DNA of 64,000 bases from Pestalotiopsis fici W106-1 (lineage: Eukaryota > Ascomycota > Sordariomycetes > Amphisphaeriales > Sporocadaceae). The position numbers and the translations under genes are program-made. Shown piece by piece: positions 1 to 10,565 of this stretch. Location: NCBI RefSeq assembly GCF_000516985.1, contig NW_006917091.1, forward strand, positions 5,077,019 through 5,141,018, read 5' to 3'. The notes beneath the pieces were generated by a model that saw only the letters and a program-made list of their open reading frames with translations, did no database searches and was not told the DNA's origin. The stretch's first letter is position 1. Each line of letters begins with the position of its first letter.

Positions 1-47
1 CTCTTTTTCCTTTTCCCGCTGTTGACCAACCCGGAAACAGATTACAG

Positions 48-1343
48 ATTTGTTCTTCCTACACCAACGAGCGACCGCGAACTCGATATACCTATTTGCT
101 ATCATGATAGGCAGTTTCCTAACGCCCATGGTTGCTGGCTACCAAGCCTCCATCTCGGGCTGGCGTGAATCCTACATCGCATTGGCTATATCTCTATCGA
201 TACTTACTCTCATTTTTATACCACTACTCGAAGAAACCAAGTACATTCCAGTGATTGAGGATGCCACCACAGCTACAGAGAGACATGATCAGAGCCATCC
301 AACAGATCTACCGACGAAAACTTCCCAACAACACTCGAATGCCGTTCATGATAAAGATCTCGAACAAGCCAAGAACCACGAAGACAATAACGCCCCAAAC
401 GCAGACCGAGCCGTGCGTACTCAACAGCCCACCTCGTGGAGACAGCGCATGCGCCTTTTCACTACCACGGACGAGCCGCTAATAAAGACGATTTACTACC
501 CAATCTATACCATTTGCCTTCCGCATGTCATCTTCACGGCTGTGCAGTTTGCCTCTTGCGTCTGTTGGCTCGTGGTGGTCTCGTCCATGATATCCATCAT
601 TTTCTCCGCTCCCCCGTACGAGTTTGACTCTGCCGCGCTTGGGTACATGTTCACGGGGCCATTCATCGGCGCGATATTTGGCAGCATTTACGGTGGTCCG
701 TTGCTCGACTGGGCAGTTATCCGCTTCGCCAAGCGCAATCACGGTATCTTTGAGCCCGAGATGCGTTTGTACCTGTTTCCTTTCCAGACTGTGTGCCTCA
801 CTGCTGGCTTGATCATGTTTGGCATCACCGCAGATGAGGTAGCTATTGACTTGGAACGAGCTCGTCGTGTTGATTAGCATTAACGTTTGTATAGGGAATG
901 CATTGGATCTATCCTAGCATCGGATGCGCCTTATTTGGGTTTGGTATGGGCGCGACCGGCGATATCTGCTTTACCATGATTTTGGATGCGTATCCCGAGG
1001 TACGTTTTCTTCAGTCTAACCACTGTTATTCCATTCCCAATCCCGAGTCTTAGGTCTTCGTATTACACCGAGTTGCTGACCCGTCCCTTGACTCTAGCTT
1101 GTTCCCGAGATTTTCGTCCTCATCACCTTTATTCGAAACTCCATCAGTATCCCAGGCCCATTCTCCATTACTCCATGGCTTGCCACCATGAGTGTCAGTA
1201 ACATGTTCATCCTTTCGGGGTTCATATCTCTCTTCCTAGCCGTCTTCTGTATTCCTTACATCATTTGTGGCAAAAGGTGGAGGGCAGCTACGGCGCCTCT
1301 ATACCGCCGTTTGTGCAGTGAGGTTGCTGGGAATCGACGGTGA
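48..1343 (+). CDS. MFS transporter (DHA1/Hol1-like), 5' end missing
   Basis: This is the C-terminal part of a major facilitator superfamily transporter. Three exons read through: 48-838, 895-999 and 1098-1343, with introns GTAGCT..ATAG and GTACGT..CTAG. The first visible exon follows an AG at 46-47 and is entered in phase 1, so an Asp codon is split; residues reading LFFLHQRATAN then match the loop after TM4 of fungal DHA1 carriers. A long hydrophilic central loop lies near 240-470, followed by TM7-12. The start codon and TM1-3 lie left of the window; bases 1-47 look like the end of an intron. The substrate cannot be told; Hol1-like members move polyamines, drugs or small solutes at the plasma membrane. 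The frame is open throughout, so the gene looks intact where it can be seen. Confidence 0.85.
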
Positions 1344-1678
1344 TATGCAGAATTTGGGCGCACTACCAAATGACTGGATTCAGAAAATGGCAGACTTCAG
1401 AAATTGTTTCTGCATTCATCAATTTATTTACTGCGTGTTGGGAAAGTCAACAATGACAATAAGTTTCAGGAAGTGATGTTTATGTATTTTAACATTTTCG
1501 GTCAACAAAAATTTTATTTCCCAATTTTTGTCACAGGGAAATCACAAGGATCTGTCTCATCTCGACGGCGCCCAAATGATTGCATTTTGAACAGTCGCAA
1601 GCACGTCTATAAAGCATAATAGGTTTCATATAACCTTCGCCTATTGACTATAGAATCCATGAGCCCTCCATCGCCCTT
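1344..1678. other. Intergenic, convergent 3' ends
   Basis: This 335-base spacer lies between the 3' ends of the transporter and the amidohydrolase. It is AT-rich and holds no gene that I can support; it presumably carries both 3' UTRs. Confidence 0.6.
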
Positions 1679-3310
1679 CTACGACTTTCCAAAGATCCTT
1701 TGTCCGCGCGACCAAGTTTCTACCACTGTGGCCTTGAGCAGCATTTGGGGATCCCAATCCATATCCACAACCGCCAGGTCCGCCATGTAGCCGGCCTCGA
1801 GTCTCCCAGTCCGCCCGTCGGTGAAGCACGCATGTGCCGCGCCCATTGTCGCCGCCGTCACGGCATCGGCCAGCTTCAACGCAAACTCGGGCGCCACCTT
1901 GTCCTCGAGCTCCGGCTTGCGCGCCGATCGCCTATTAGTAGCAACATACATGTTGGCCAGCGGATTGTGCGGCGCCGTCGGACAATCGCTGCCCATGGCC
2001 AGGATGGCACCAAAGTTTGCAAAGGAAGCATAAGGAAAAATGTGGCGGCATCGTCCCGCGCCAATCAATTTTGGCCATGCAGTCAGTCCGGCCGGGTCGC
2101 TGTGGACGGGCTGTATCGAGGCAATGACGCCCAGGGGGCCGAGCCGCTGCGCATCCTCGGGCGAACACAGCTCGAGGTGCTCGATGCGATGGCGACCCGA
2201 CGGATTCCCGACTAACTCGAGCGCGTCCAGCGCCGTCTTGATGGCCTCGTCGCCAATGGCGTGGAGTGCGCACTGCAGCCCTGCGGCGTCGGCGTGTTTG
2301 AGAACGACGGCCAGGCTCTCCACCGTCCACATGGGCTCCACGTTGCTATTGTCGTGCGAGTACGGCTCGCGTAGGGCGGCGGTACAGCTGTCGACCACTC
2401 CGTCACAGATGATCTTGATGCCGCCAATCCTTCGTCTACCGCCGTCCTGTTGGTCGTGACCCGGCTTGGTGAAGAGCTCAATAGCCCGATCTACTTGCTT
2501 CAGGGCATCCGCCAAGGACTCCTGGGGGGTGATGAGCCAATAAGCCGTAACGAATAGAGGCAAAGACCCCTTTCGAGCTTCGTATTGGGACAGAAGCTGC
2601 CACATGCTTTCATCCATGGCCAGCTCCCCTACGCTAGTATAACCGGCCGAGATGTAGGCCTCAAACGCCGTGTCCAAGTACGCAAGTTTGGACTCGAGGG
2701 AATGAGACTTGTTCAGAAAAGGCCAGACAAGACTTATTACGGCGCCTTCTGAAAGTAGTCCGCTGGGTTTCCCATCATCATAGCGATGAATACGACCACC
2801 CGGCGGATCAGGCAACTTTTCCAGTCGCAGCTCCTCGAGCGCCGCCGTGTTGCACCACACCGAGTGCAGATCATTGGCGTCAATGTAAATCGGCCTGGGA
2901 TCGACATCATCGAGCTGCACTGCCAGGGCCTCCCCGTTGGTGGAAGACTGCCACCAGTTACGGCAGAGCAGCCGCGGGAGACTCGGGTTGGCCGCCGCGT
3001 ACGCACGTATGGTGGCTTGTATATCCGCCAGACTGGTACAGGCGCCGATATCGAGCTTGCTCATGGCCTCGCCAGTCATGAGTAAATGCATATGGGCGTC
3101 GACAAAGCCAGGAACCACCACTCGACCCTGCATATCGCGCTGGTCCGCCCCAGCACGTATCGCCGCAGCTATTGAGGCATCTTCGGCAGAGCCCACTTGG
3201 AGAATCTTTCCGGTATTTTGATCGATCACTATGCAGTCTGCGAAAGCAGCATTTTGCTGCCGTCCAGACTGTGGTAGAAAGAATCGACCATTGCGGAGGA
3301 CTTTGGCCAT
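1679..3310 (-). CDS. YtcJ-like amidohydrolase
   Basis: A single-exon gene of 543 codons for a metal-dependent hydrolase of the amidohydrolase_3 (YtcJ/NfdA) family, which cleaves amide or imine C-N bonds in small molecules. Visible family marks are the N-terminal metal motif DAHMHL with His73 and His75, GIKIICDGVVD with Lys299 and Asp303 (the segment that carries the modified lysine in the superfamily), His350 in HAIGDE, His378 in RIEHLE, and the catalytic Asp442 in GSDCPT. A C-terminal segment typical of the composite beta-sandwich (RTGRLEAGYMADLAVVD) closes the fold. There is no signal peptide, so it is probably cytosolic. The length is typical and all key residues are present, so it should be active. 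The substrate is unknown. Confidence 0.9.
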   Translation of the reverse strand: MAKVLRNGRFFLPQSGRQQNAAFADCIVIDQNTGKILQVGSAEDASIAAAIRAGADQRDMQGRVVVPGFVDAHMHLLMTGEAMSKLDIGACTSLADIQATIRAYAAANPSLPRLLCRNWWQSSTNGEALAVQLDDVDPRPIYIDANDLHSVWCNTAALEELRLEKLPDPPGGRIHRYDDGKPSGLLSEGAVISLVWPFLNKSHSLESKLAYLDTAFEAYISAGYTSVGELAMDESMWQLLSQYEARKGSLPLFVTAYWLITPQESLADALKQVDRAIELFTKPGHDQQDGGRRRIGGIKIICDGVVDSCTAALREPYSHDNSNVEPMWTVESLAVVLKHADAAGLQCALHAIGDEAIKTALDALELVGNPSGRHRIEHLELCSPEDAQRLGPLGVIASIQPVHSDPAGLTAWPKLIGAGRCRHIFPYASFANFGAILAMGSDCPTAPHNPLANMYVATNRRSARKPELEDKVAPEFALKLADAVTAATMGAAHACFTDGRTGRLEAGYMADLAVVDMDWDPQMLLKATVVETWSRGQRIFGKS

Positions 3311-4039
3311 GGCTTATTGCGTGCGTGTAGTGCGTGTAAGGGTGATTTGAAGAACTTAAGAACTAGCAGGTATCGAGTACAAAGCGGTGCAACCAACCCA
3401 AATGTCTACGAGTTTTCGATCCGATATCACTCACGCCCATAAAGGAAAAGTCAAGTTCAAGGCATTGCTCTGCCGATCCATTGACAACATATCTGCACCA
3501 CGCGAGTTGACCCGTCAAGTGAGATCCCATGTCCACAACTCCAACCCAACGTTGCGTACCCACTTGTCCGAATATGGTAATTTATCCACGGCCTTACAAT
3601 ACCGCGACGATTTACTTGTGTCAAGCATTTGAAACCACGCGTACACATTCCATTTACGTTGATAAAGGATTATCTTATCCGAGGGAGTCCTTTTGTACGA
3701 CACATGATTCATTTTTGGACCAACTCTAGGTTTGAATGGCTAGTCCAGGAAAGAGCAGTAACCTACTCGCCGTGATCGGCTCATATATTCAGCTTGGCAC
3801 GGGTTGTCTTTGATTTCGCCCATATAGGATAGATAGATTAAAACATTGTGTCCTGGGCAAACCAAAAGCAATGGCCTTTTCGATGCTGCCGAATACCAAC
3901 AAGGGCCAAGGAAGGGGAAGGAATAATCAGGGAGAAATGTTATTTCACATAAGCCAGATCATATGACTTTAGACACTGAGAATCGTTGATTTTGAACTGA
4001 TATATACATTTTTTAATTATTTATTACTGGATCAACATA
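3311..4039. other. Intergenic spacer, no gene seen
   Basis: About 730 bases lie between the amidohydrolase start and the protease stop. Short open frames overlap on both strands around 3360-3730, but none has a recognisable family or splice logic. The right end should contain the 3' UTR of the protease gene and the left end the amidohydrolase promoter. Confidence 0.5.
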
Positions 4040-5330
4040 TTATGTTGATGCATACATGTAATCATATTCCTCCTTGAGTCTTCCGAAGCCAATCTTGGGC
4101 TGGTAATCGGCAACCTCGGTAGCACCAAAGTCGAAGACGGAGTAGTGGCGGCGCAGGAAAGCAGCACCAATGAGCGCAAAACCATTGCCACCGCTGTTGT
4201 CGACCGGGGGCATGCACTGGTCGCCAGGTCTGGTGAACTCGTCACCGCGGATCGTAAACGTCTTGTCATCAGCCTCGTCGCCCTCGCCAAGGGTAAAGGA
4301 GATGGCCCAGGACGCGTTCAGGTGCTGGCACTCCATGCGCTCCTCGCCGTTCATGAGCTTGGTCACGTTCCAGCCCAGGTTGAAGTAGACGGCGTCAATG
4401 ATCTCGTCGGGGACGGAGATGCGGCCGGCGCCAGTGTCGAACACGGCCGTGCCGGCGCCGTACATTGACCAGGTCGTGTTGGACTTAGGCCACGTGCCGG
4501 CCGGGTCATTGGTCGTGGGAAGCTGGCCGTTGTGCACCGTGACCGTAGAGTTGGCCTCGCGGGTGGCCAGCACGTTGACAGATCGCAGCGCCGTCCGCCA
4601 CAGCTGGTACGGGTTCTCCTGGCGCAGCGGGACGTAGGCTACCTCGCCGTCAACATATGTGTCCTCGTGGCTGCCGCCAATGGTCAGGACGCCGTCTTTG
4701 CCCGCATCGCTCAGGTCGGTGCCGTAAAACAGAGAGAACCGCGTTTCGTCCAGTTGGTTGTCCCACAGCAGGGTCTCGACCAGAGAAGACGTTGAATTCT
4801 CGGCAATGGACGAGAAACCGAGACCGAGCAGGCCGTCGGCCGTCGTAAAGCGCCAGCTGCTCTGGTTCACGGATAGGAATGTCTGATTCCATTCGAGAGT
4901 GCCGGCTTCATCCACAAAGACATCCTGAATGGCCTCTCCCGTCACGGCATCGCCGTCAATGTACGGAATCCGCGCAAACGAGCCCAGGTCTACAGAAGTT
5001 GAGGAAGCCGAGGTGTTATACTCGATGCGGTCGTAGCCGCTCGAGTTGGGACACGAGGTGTCTGTGCAGCCGGTACCGACCATCCATGCCGTCGAAGATC
5101 CTGTGTCGAATTGCAGCCGGGTCGTCTTGCCTGGAGTGCCGACCTGGAATTCTACTGAGGCCTATGTGACATACATTGGTCAGCAAAAAGGTGCAATATC
5201 ATTGGTGCTATCATCGGACTGGCCGATGACATGTGATGCAACTCACATATGTGTTTTGTATGTGCACAGGCAGCTCAATGACACTAGCCGATGCGGCGGC
5301 GGCCAAGGTTAGAAGTGTAAAGCAGCCCAT
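4040..5330 (-). CDS. Secreted pepsin-like aspartic protease (A1)
   Basis: Two exons, 5330-5247 and 5161-4040, are joined across an intron starting GTGAGT and ending ACATAG with a GCTGACC branch site, giving 401 residues. Exon 1 encodes a signal peptide (MGCFTLLTLAAAASAS) and the first strand. Exon 2 opens with the substrate-cleft strand and the first catalytic triad DTGSS (Asp47); the flap has a YxDG motif near Tyr95, and the second triad is DTGAG (Asp270). Several N-glycosylation sequons are present. No propeptide of normal length (about 50 residues) lies between signal and core, as in yapsin-like and some fungal A1 proteases. It ends in a short tail without an obvious GPI signal, so I expect it in the secretory pathway or outside the cell. 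A TATA-like TTTATAAA lies just before the ATG. Confidence 0.9.
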
Positions 5331-5765
5331 TTTGTCGATTTATAAACGAGAGGAATTGGCAGAACGATTGAATGCCAGTGATACCGGGGTGCTACTACTA
5401 CATGATGGATTTACTTTTGAGGGCAGATGTGGTTGATTTTATCCTCCAGTCCATGGTCGGCGATACGAGCTTCCCTCTAGATGAGTGTGGGGCCTAGGGG
5501 CTCAGTTCCAGGGGTGGCAGTCGGTAGTATACTGCCAATACGAGAAGCATTGATCATTTCCCCAGGGGCTAGAAATTCTCTCGGCTGGTCAGTCACATCG
5601 CGCACGGCATCGACGGCATTGCCGCATTCTGTGGGGGTACTTTTCTTGGGTGCGATGCTAAATATGTATTTGTAGTGGCACTTGTCAATACATAGTACGA
5701 AAGTCAGACAAACTCGCGAGCTTTGGGTAGTATATGATCTCTACACCCACTGAGGTCTCTGCTTC
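5331..5765. other. Protease promoter region and GNAT 3' flank
   Basis: This 435-base stretch carries no supported gene. It must hold the promoter of the aspartic protease (TTTATAAA about 12 bases before its ATG) and the 3' flank of the acetyltransferase. Confidence 0.5.
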
Positions 5766-6370
5766 TTAGGCCCCGTCCGCCCTTTCGCTTGGCCTGGCGA
5801 TCCTAAATAGGTAAGAGCTTCTCAAACCCAGCGCCGGCAACGTCACATTGTCCTTCAACAATGCCACATTCTCGAATCCACACTTGGTCAATACTCGGAT
5901 GCTTCCTTTATTCTCAACATCAGTCTTGGCCTCGACCACATCCACAGTCGGTCGCGAGTCCCAGTAGATGTTCATAAAGGCCCGCAGCGCTTCCGTCGCG
6001 TAGCCCTTGCCCCAAGCCGCCGGATGAAAGGTATAGCCCAGCTCGGCGACGGGGTTGAAAGAAAAGACGCCCATGATACCAATCATTTTCTTCTGCTCGT
6101 CGCCACGGACAAAGACGGCATAGTTGTCACCTGTGGTATTTTTCTCTGGAAGTACACCATCTAGCCAACTTTGGCTTTCTGCGAGCGTCTTCTTGGGTCC
6201 GCACGTACTGTCAATGACAAGAAAAGCGTGAGCAAAGATTGCGACTCCCAATCCCCATCGTTGGTCACAACGCACCTCCATTTTGTTGCCTCCAAGTTGG
6301 ACCAAATGTCGTGAAAGTCGGCCAAATCTGAGGCGGCAATCTTGCGAAGGTGGAGGCGCGGTGTATCCAT
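5766..6370 (-). CDS. GNAT family N-acetyltransferase
   Basis: Two exons, 6370-6276 and 6207-5766, are joined by a 68-base intron (GTGCGT..GACAG) in phase 2, giving 178 residues. The protein is a single GNAT domain of the RimJ/RimL-like type 3: it begins with the TPRLHLRK strand common to this group, has EATKWS followed by GPKKTLAESQ, and carries the acetyl-CoA-binding loop around AAWGKGYATEALRAF, then VEAKTDVENKGSIRVLTKCGF, the usual helix and strand before the C-terminus. It transfers acetyl from acetyl-CoA to an amine; the acceptor (protein N-terminus or small molecule) cannot be told. No targeting signal is seen. Without removing the intron the two halves lie in different frames, which supports the splice. 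Confidence 0.87.
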
Positions 6371-6805
6371 AATTTTATAATCCTAGGTTTTAAGGTTAAA
6401 GCGAAAAAAGCAGGAACCAGCAAATCATCTGAAAGCTGGAAACTTTTAAGCGTAAAACTACAGCCCCTTATAATCAATCTACCCTTGCCCGTGTGCGGTT
6501 AGATTAGTCAGCGGACGTTTGGGAACCCATCACGGGACGCCGTATTCTAGAGCAAATATACTTCCGTACGAGAATGGTCCACTCATGTAAGCCATGTACA
6601 TTTAGGCGACTGTCTATGGAAGTGCCACCAAAATCGATGTCTGGCAAATTGACATATGCTGGTATTGTACGATTGGCACTTATATAATGATATAGGCAAT
6701 ACCCGTAAGACTTATTTTAGAATCCTATTTACCTGATTATAAAGATAGAATACTAGCGCCTCGCTTAGGCTGTATCTTACGTTTTCAATCAAGATGGAGC
6801 ATGAC
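6371..6805. other. Intergenic spacer, no gene seen
   Basis: This 435-base AT-rich spacer lies upstream of the acetyltransferase and downstream of the glutathione transferase. I see no gene or structured element in it. Confidence 0.5.
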
Positions 6806-7657
6806 CTATTCCGCAGTAAAATCATTGTTCTCATAGTGTCGGTAAACTCCCCACTCCGTATACTTTTGTCTCCTATCGCTAGATAGGTACGCTGATACAT
6901 TTGGTCGAGCTCGTACGGCCTCCCATAGCCCGAATACCTTGTCAAACTTGCCACTGTCTCTGGCTTGCCTCATGGCTTTGGGAAAAGCGTAGTTTGTACC
7001 ATCAAGACACTGGTTCCGGCGAGGGCGGTTTGCAATTAGCGACCGAGGCATTGCAAAGCGTATAAGGCTGTTTAGAGAATCGCAATCTTTGACAAGACTT
7101 ACCTGAAATAAGACTAGATCGGCGTAAGTAAAGGTCTTTCCCAACAGCCAGGGTCCTTCTCCGCGCTCTTGGCTGCTGGCATCTAGCACCTTTTGCCAAT
7201 ACGACAGGATAAGTGGGAGGCGATTCTGGATGAATTCTTTACTTCTGCGCTTGCTTTCCTCCCTTTGGTCCTCGTAGTACAGCATTGTGGATATAGGATG
7301 GTGGGTATCATGAACTTCGTTGCTGAGGCCATCGAGAGCCGTCAGGACGAGGGCGTTGACTCGGTAGAGGTCGTTCTCTCGGTCACCAGCAAGTCCGAGC
7401 TTGGGTCCGAGGTATAAAAGAATGTTGGGTGTTTGGGAGATGACCAAGTCACCGTGCTTGAAGAGAGGAGGGGCAAAGTAAGGCGGATTGCCATGACCTC
7501 CTCCCGAAAGCCAGGTTACGACAGTCTCGCGAGACTTCTCAAAGGGCAGAGATTGAGTGTCCTGATACGGGGTGCCGGCCTCTTCGAGTATGAGTCGAAC
7601 GTGTTCGCCCCTACCAGGAGCACCTGCATAATATATGAGTTCGTAAGGTGCAGTCAT
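6806..7657 (-). CDS. Glutathione S-transferase-like protein
   Basis: Exons 7657-7103 and 7009-6806 give 252 residues. The N-terminal thioredoxin-like domain starts YELIYYAGAPGRGEHVRLIL, where Tyr and Arg occupy the usual glutathione-activating region, and includes the SQTPNILLYLG segment typical of the glutathione site. The C-terminal helical domain includes TYADLVLFQ and, across the intron, CLDGTNYAFPKAM. The role is conjugation or reduction of electrophiles with glutathione in the cytosol. I chose the ATG at 7657 because the family starts just before the first beta strand; an ATG 12 codons upstream (7693) is in frame. The 93-base intron (GTAAGT..CCAG) is a multiple of three and contains no stop, so retention would insert 31 residues; family similarity across the junction argues that it is normally removed. 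Confidence 0.87.
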   Translation of the reverse strand: MTAPYELIYYAGAPGRGEHVRLILEEAGTPYQDTQSLPFEKSRETVVTWLSGGGHGNPPYFAPPLFKHGDLVISQTPNILLYLGPKLGLAGDRENDLYRVNALVLTALDGLSNEVHDTHHPISTMLYYEDQREESKRRSKEFIQNRLPLILSYWQKVLDASSQERGEGPWLLGKTFTYADLVLFQVSLVKDCDSLNSLIRFAMPRSLIANRPRRNQCLDGTNYAFPKAMRQARDSGKFDKVFGLWEAVRARPNVSAYLSSDRRQKYTEWGVYRHYENNDFTAE

Positions 7658-8454
7658 GATGGCCACGTTGTATGAATGAAGGCCAATCCTCACGATTATG
7701 GAGTGTTATTTGATATATATGTATCCATACACTTGAGCGGTAGGACATGGGATGCTGACGTGCGGGGTATGTTTCTATGTCGCGTTATGGCCATGTCTAA
7801 CGGTGGCACAGTATTGGAATCATCCCATGTTTGTGACAGATTCATTTTTTATGCTAATAATTGTTCACAAAGACTACCAACAAGACAGACCAGCATCTTA
7901 TTGATATTGTGTATATGTGCATGAACTACAAGGCATTTGGCTTGCTCCACGTTGACTTGGATATATAATATTATTCAGATAATCACTTACAACAACGATA
8001 TTTTCTTTATTAGTCGCCACTAATATTTACAATATCTGTAGTGTCAGTTCATCATTTTGCGTATCTTCGGGTATATTACCTAGTAGTTTGAGCGAATACC
8101 ATGGTTCATACATAGGTAGCTGCCCGCGGCTCTGGTTCTGGTTCTGCTTCTCCTACCAGGTGGGCACGGACATTTCCGATCCTAAATCCCACGTCACTGG
8201 TAGGGCAGCCAATGGGTACTGGAGGTAGGCCCCTACCCACCTACCATCACCTACCTAGGCACTACGCAGGCAGGGCGTGGCTTCCCGCTTGACACTAGGC
8301 AACATTTAGAGCTATCGCCTAGAGCTTCATCTTCGTCATCTCAACTTTTCCAATATTTCCCCAACCCCCGGCCTGCCTCTTTGCCTGCTCTCACCCAGTC
8401 CAGCACAGTTCTTGACCGACACTGAAAGATATAAATGAATCTGGAGAAGACCTC
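7658..8454. other. Divergent promoter region (GST / CUS2)
   Basis: About 800 bases lie between the divergently transcribed glutathione transferase and splicing-factor genes. CCTACC/GGTAGG-rich tracts occur near 8220-8265. No further gene is supported. An ATG at 8435 opens a short frame that overlaps the CUS2 start out of frame (see findings). Confidence 0.5.
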
Positions 8455-9618
8455 ATGGCAGCACCCAGTCTCTCCTTCCCGGTGAACCCGGACGACTTCG
8501 AGTCGGACGATCGAATTTCCTTTTCCAAGCTCGACAACAAGCACATTGCCGTGCAAGATGATGGCACAGAGTTCGAGTTTGACACACAGCTGAAGCGCTG
8601 GATTCCCGCGCTCACCGAGGAGGAAATCGAAGCGCAGCAACGCATGTATGGCGGGACGCCAGAGGACCAAGCAGAGGCCAGCGACAACAATAACAACAAG
8701 CGCAAACGCAAAGAGGAGGCAGCGGCGGCACGCAAGAAGCAACGGGCACCGCCACAGCCCCGACAAAACACGGCCGTCTACGTCACAGGCCTGCCGCCCG
8801 ATGCGACCGTCGATGAGGTGCACGACGTCTTTAGTCGCAAGTGCGGCGTCGTTGCCGAGGAAATTGACAGTGGCCGGCCGCGCATCAAGATGTACACGGA
8901 CGCGGCCGGCAAGTTCAAGGGCGACGCTCTCGTCGTCTTCTTCAAGCCCCAAAGCGTCGAGATGGCCATTATGCTGCTCGATGATACCCATTTCAGGTAT
9001 AGCGCCAGCGGCCTCCCGTCCGGTAAGATGAGGGTACAGGCCGCCGACAGCAGCTACAAGAAGACACAGTACGAGACGACAGAGGGGAACTCAGGCGGAG
9101 CTCAGAACGGCGGCAACGGTGCTAGCGCAACAAACAGTGCAAACGGAAGCGGGGCAGCGACGCCAAATACAAATGCAAGGGACCGCAGGGAGCGCGAGCA
9201 GGAAAAGCAAAAAATCATCAAGAGGACACAAAAGCTGGATGCCAAGCTGGCGGACTGGGACGATGACGAGCCATATGGGGCACAGCTGGAGACGAACGTG
9301 CGCAAGGACAAGGTCGTCGTGCTGAGGCACATGTTTACGCTCAAGGAGCTCGAGGAGGACCCGGCAGCGCTGCTCGATATCAAGGACGATATTCGCGAGG
9401 AGTGCGAGAAGCTCGGCGTCGTCACGAGTGTCACGCTATACGACCTCGAGGTGGACGGTATCGTGAGCGTCAAGTTTCAGACCCCCCAGGCTGCCGAGGC
9501 CTGCGTCGAGCTCATGGATGGCCGCGCCTTTGATGGCAGAGTGGTCCGGGCCACATTTGCCAACGGCAGGGAGAAGTTCAGAAAATCAGGCAAGGACGAG
9601 GGCGAAGAGGCAGTATGA
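8455..9618 (+). CDS. CUS2: Splicing factor Cus2 / HIV Tat-SF1 homologue
   Basis: A single-exon gene of 387 residues for a U2 snRNP-associated splicing factor. Residues 1-70 contain the acidic FEFDTQLKRWIP segment found in Tat-SF1 proteins. A basic tract (KRKRK, about 82-97) may be a nuclear signal. RRM1 spans about 105-200 with RNP2 AVYVTGL (107-113) and RNP1 KGDALVVFF (155-163). After a Gly/Asn/Ala-rich linker and the charged helix RDRREREQEKQKIIKR, a second RRM of the UHM type spans about 285-375 and shows the UHM hallmark RAF at 357-359 (consensus RxF). In yeast, Cus2 binds U2 RNA and the Prp11/SF3 proteins and helps U2 folding before prespliceosome assembly. Length and domain order are normal. 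Confidence 0.92.
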   Translation: MAAPSLSFPVNPDDFESDDRISFSKLDNKHIAVQDDGTEFEFDTQLKRWIPALTEEEIEAQQRMYGGTPEDQAEASDNNNNKRKRKEEAAAARKKQRAPPQPRQNTAVYVTGLPPDATVDEVHDVFSRKCGVVAEEIDSGRPRIKMYTDAAGKFKGDALVVFFKPQSVEMAIMLLDDTHFRYSASGLPSGKMRVQAADSSYKKTQYETTEGNSGGAQNGGNGASATNSANGSGAATPNTNARDRREREQEKQKIIKRTQKLDAKLADWDDDEPYGAQLETNVRKDKVVVLRHMFTLKELEEDPAALLDIKDDIREECEKLGVVTSVTLYDLEVDGIVSVKFQTPQAAEACVELMDGRAFDGRVVRATFANGREKFRKSGKDEGEEAV

Positions 9619-10273
9619 TTTGGGCTTGATCCGGCTCGGATCCTTGACCAGTGGATTTGCATAATCACATCCTAGGATGGATAAGGCTGCGAAAGAAAAT
9701 GTACGACGGCTCATCACGAAGACTCGGAACAAGAAGAAAGAAAAACAAAAGAAAAGAAAAAAATTGCTCGATATTTGGTCCAGGCAGGATCTGCCCATGC
9801 CACTGTACAGACAAATATCAACGCATAGGTGCGAATATAATGATACCACAACATCAACAACGGAACTTCTGGGCATCTTCTATTCTTAATTCGATGACCT
9901 GCCGTTCTTGCTGAGCTTGGCATGATCATGATTCATGTCCAGGAGCTCGGGCACTGTATGAGTTCGGAAAGATACCGACCTTTCGGACCTAGGCAACTTG
10001 ACACTGCGAATATGGACAACATCCGAGTATAAAGAGAGATGTCACATGGTCATTGGCCGACTACGTCTGCTCATATATACACACACAATGCTTTCTTTCA
10101 TTTGCGCTACCCTGCTCCATATTGAGGATCCACCCGGAACCTACCGTTATAACAATATCCACGAGAGAAACGAAAAGACGCTATCCACGACCAGTCCACT
10201 TTAGCAATATAGTCGCCGACCACACTTTCTATCAATAAGTATGCTATTAAGCACCACAAATCTCAACAAATAA
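9619..10273. other. CUS2 3' flank and tRNA upstream region
   Basis: This 655-base spacer holds the 3' flank of the splicing-factor gene, with purine-rich AAGAAAG tracts around 9720-9770, and the upstream flank of the tRNA gene. No protein gene is supported. Confidence 0.5.
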
Positions 10274-10373
10274 GGCGTTGTGGCAGAGTGGTCTAATGCG
10301 CAAGACTAGAATTGATCCTATATCATCCTATCTTGTTTCTTCGGAAGCGTCTGTTCGAATCAGGCCAACGTCG
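10274..10373 (+). tRNA. tRNA-Ser (anticodon AGA), with intron
   Basis: The cloverleaf can be folded by hand. The acceptor stem GGCGTTG pairs with CAACGTC (one G-T pair). The D arm is GCA..TGC. The anticodon stem CAAGA pairs with TCTTG around loop C-T-AGA-A, so the anticodon is AGA (serine). A class II variable arm of the form TTTC-TTCG-GAAG follows, then the T arm GTCTG/CAGGC with loop TTCGAAT. An 18-base intron lies at 10312-10329, directly after position 37. The mature length is 82, as expected for tRNA-Ser. A T run follows at once. Confidence 0.93.
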
Positions 10374-10376
10374 CTC

Positions 10377-10381
10377 TTTTT
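10377..10381 (+). terminator. RNA polymerase III terminator of tRNA-Ser
   Basis: A run of five T residues begins four bases after the tRNA discriminator base, the standard Pol III stop signal. Confidence 0.8.
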
Positions 10382-10565
10382 GGCGAGCTGGACGGCATTG
10401 TCGTGATATAATTGTCGTGATGAGGTTGTTGTTGTGGTGGTGGTGGATGGGAGTTGTGCTACAGATTGGTGTTCTTTTTTAGCCCGCATGCCAGAAAACA
10501 TGGTATCAAATTGTGCGAAAGGCACCTTCCGAGTGATCAAAGAGAATTGGGAAGGTACTCTGCAT

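Noticed and set aside
8341..8991. 216-codon minus-strand frame opposite CUS2
   Set aside because: The plus strand encodes recognisable RRM domains; the opposite frame has no family resemblance.
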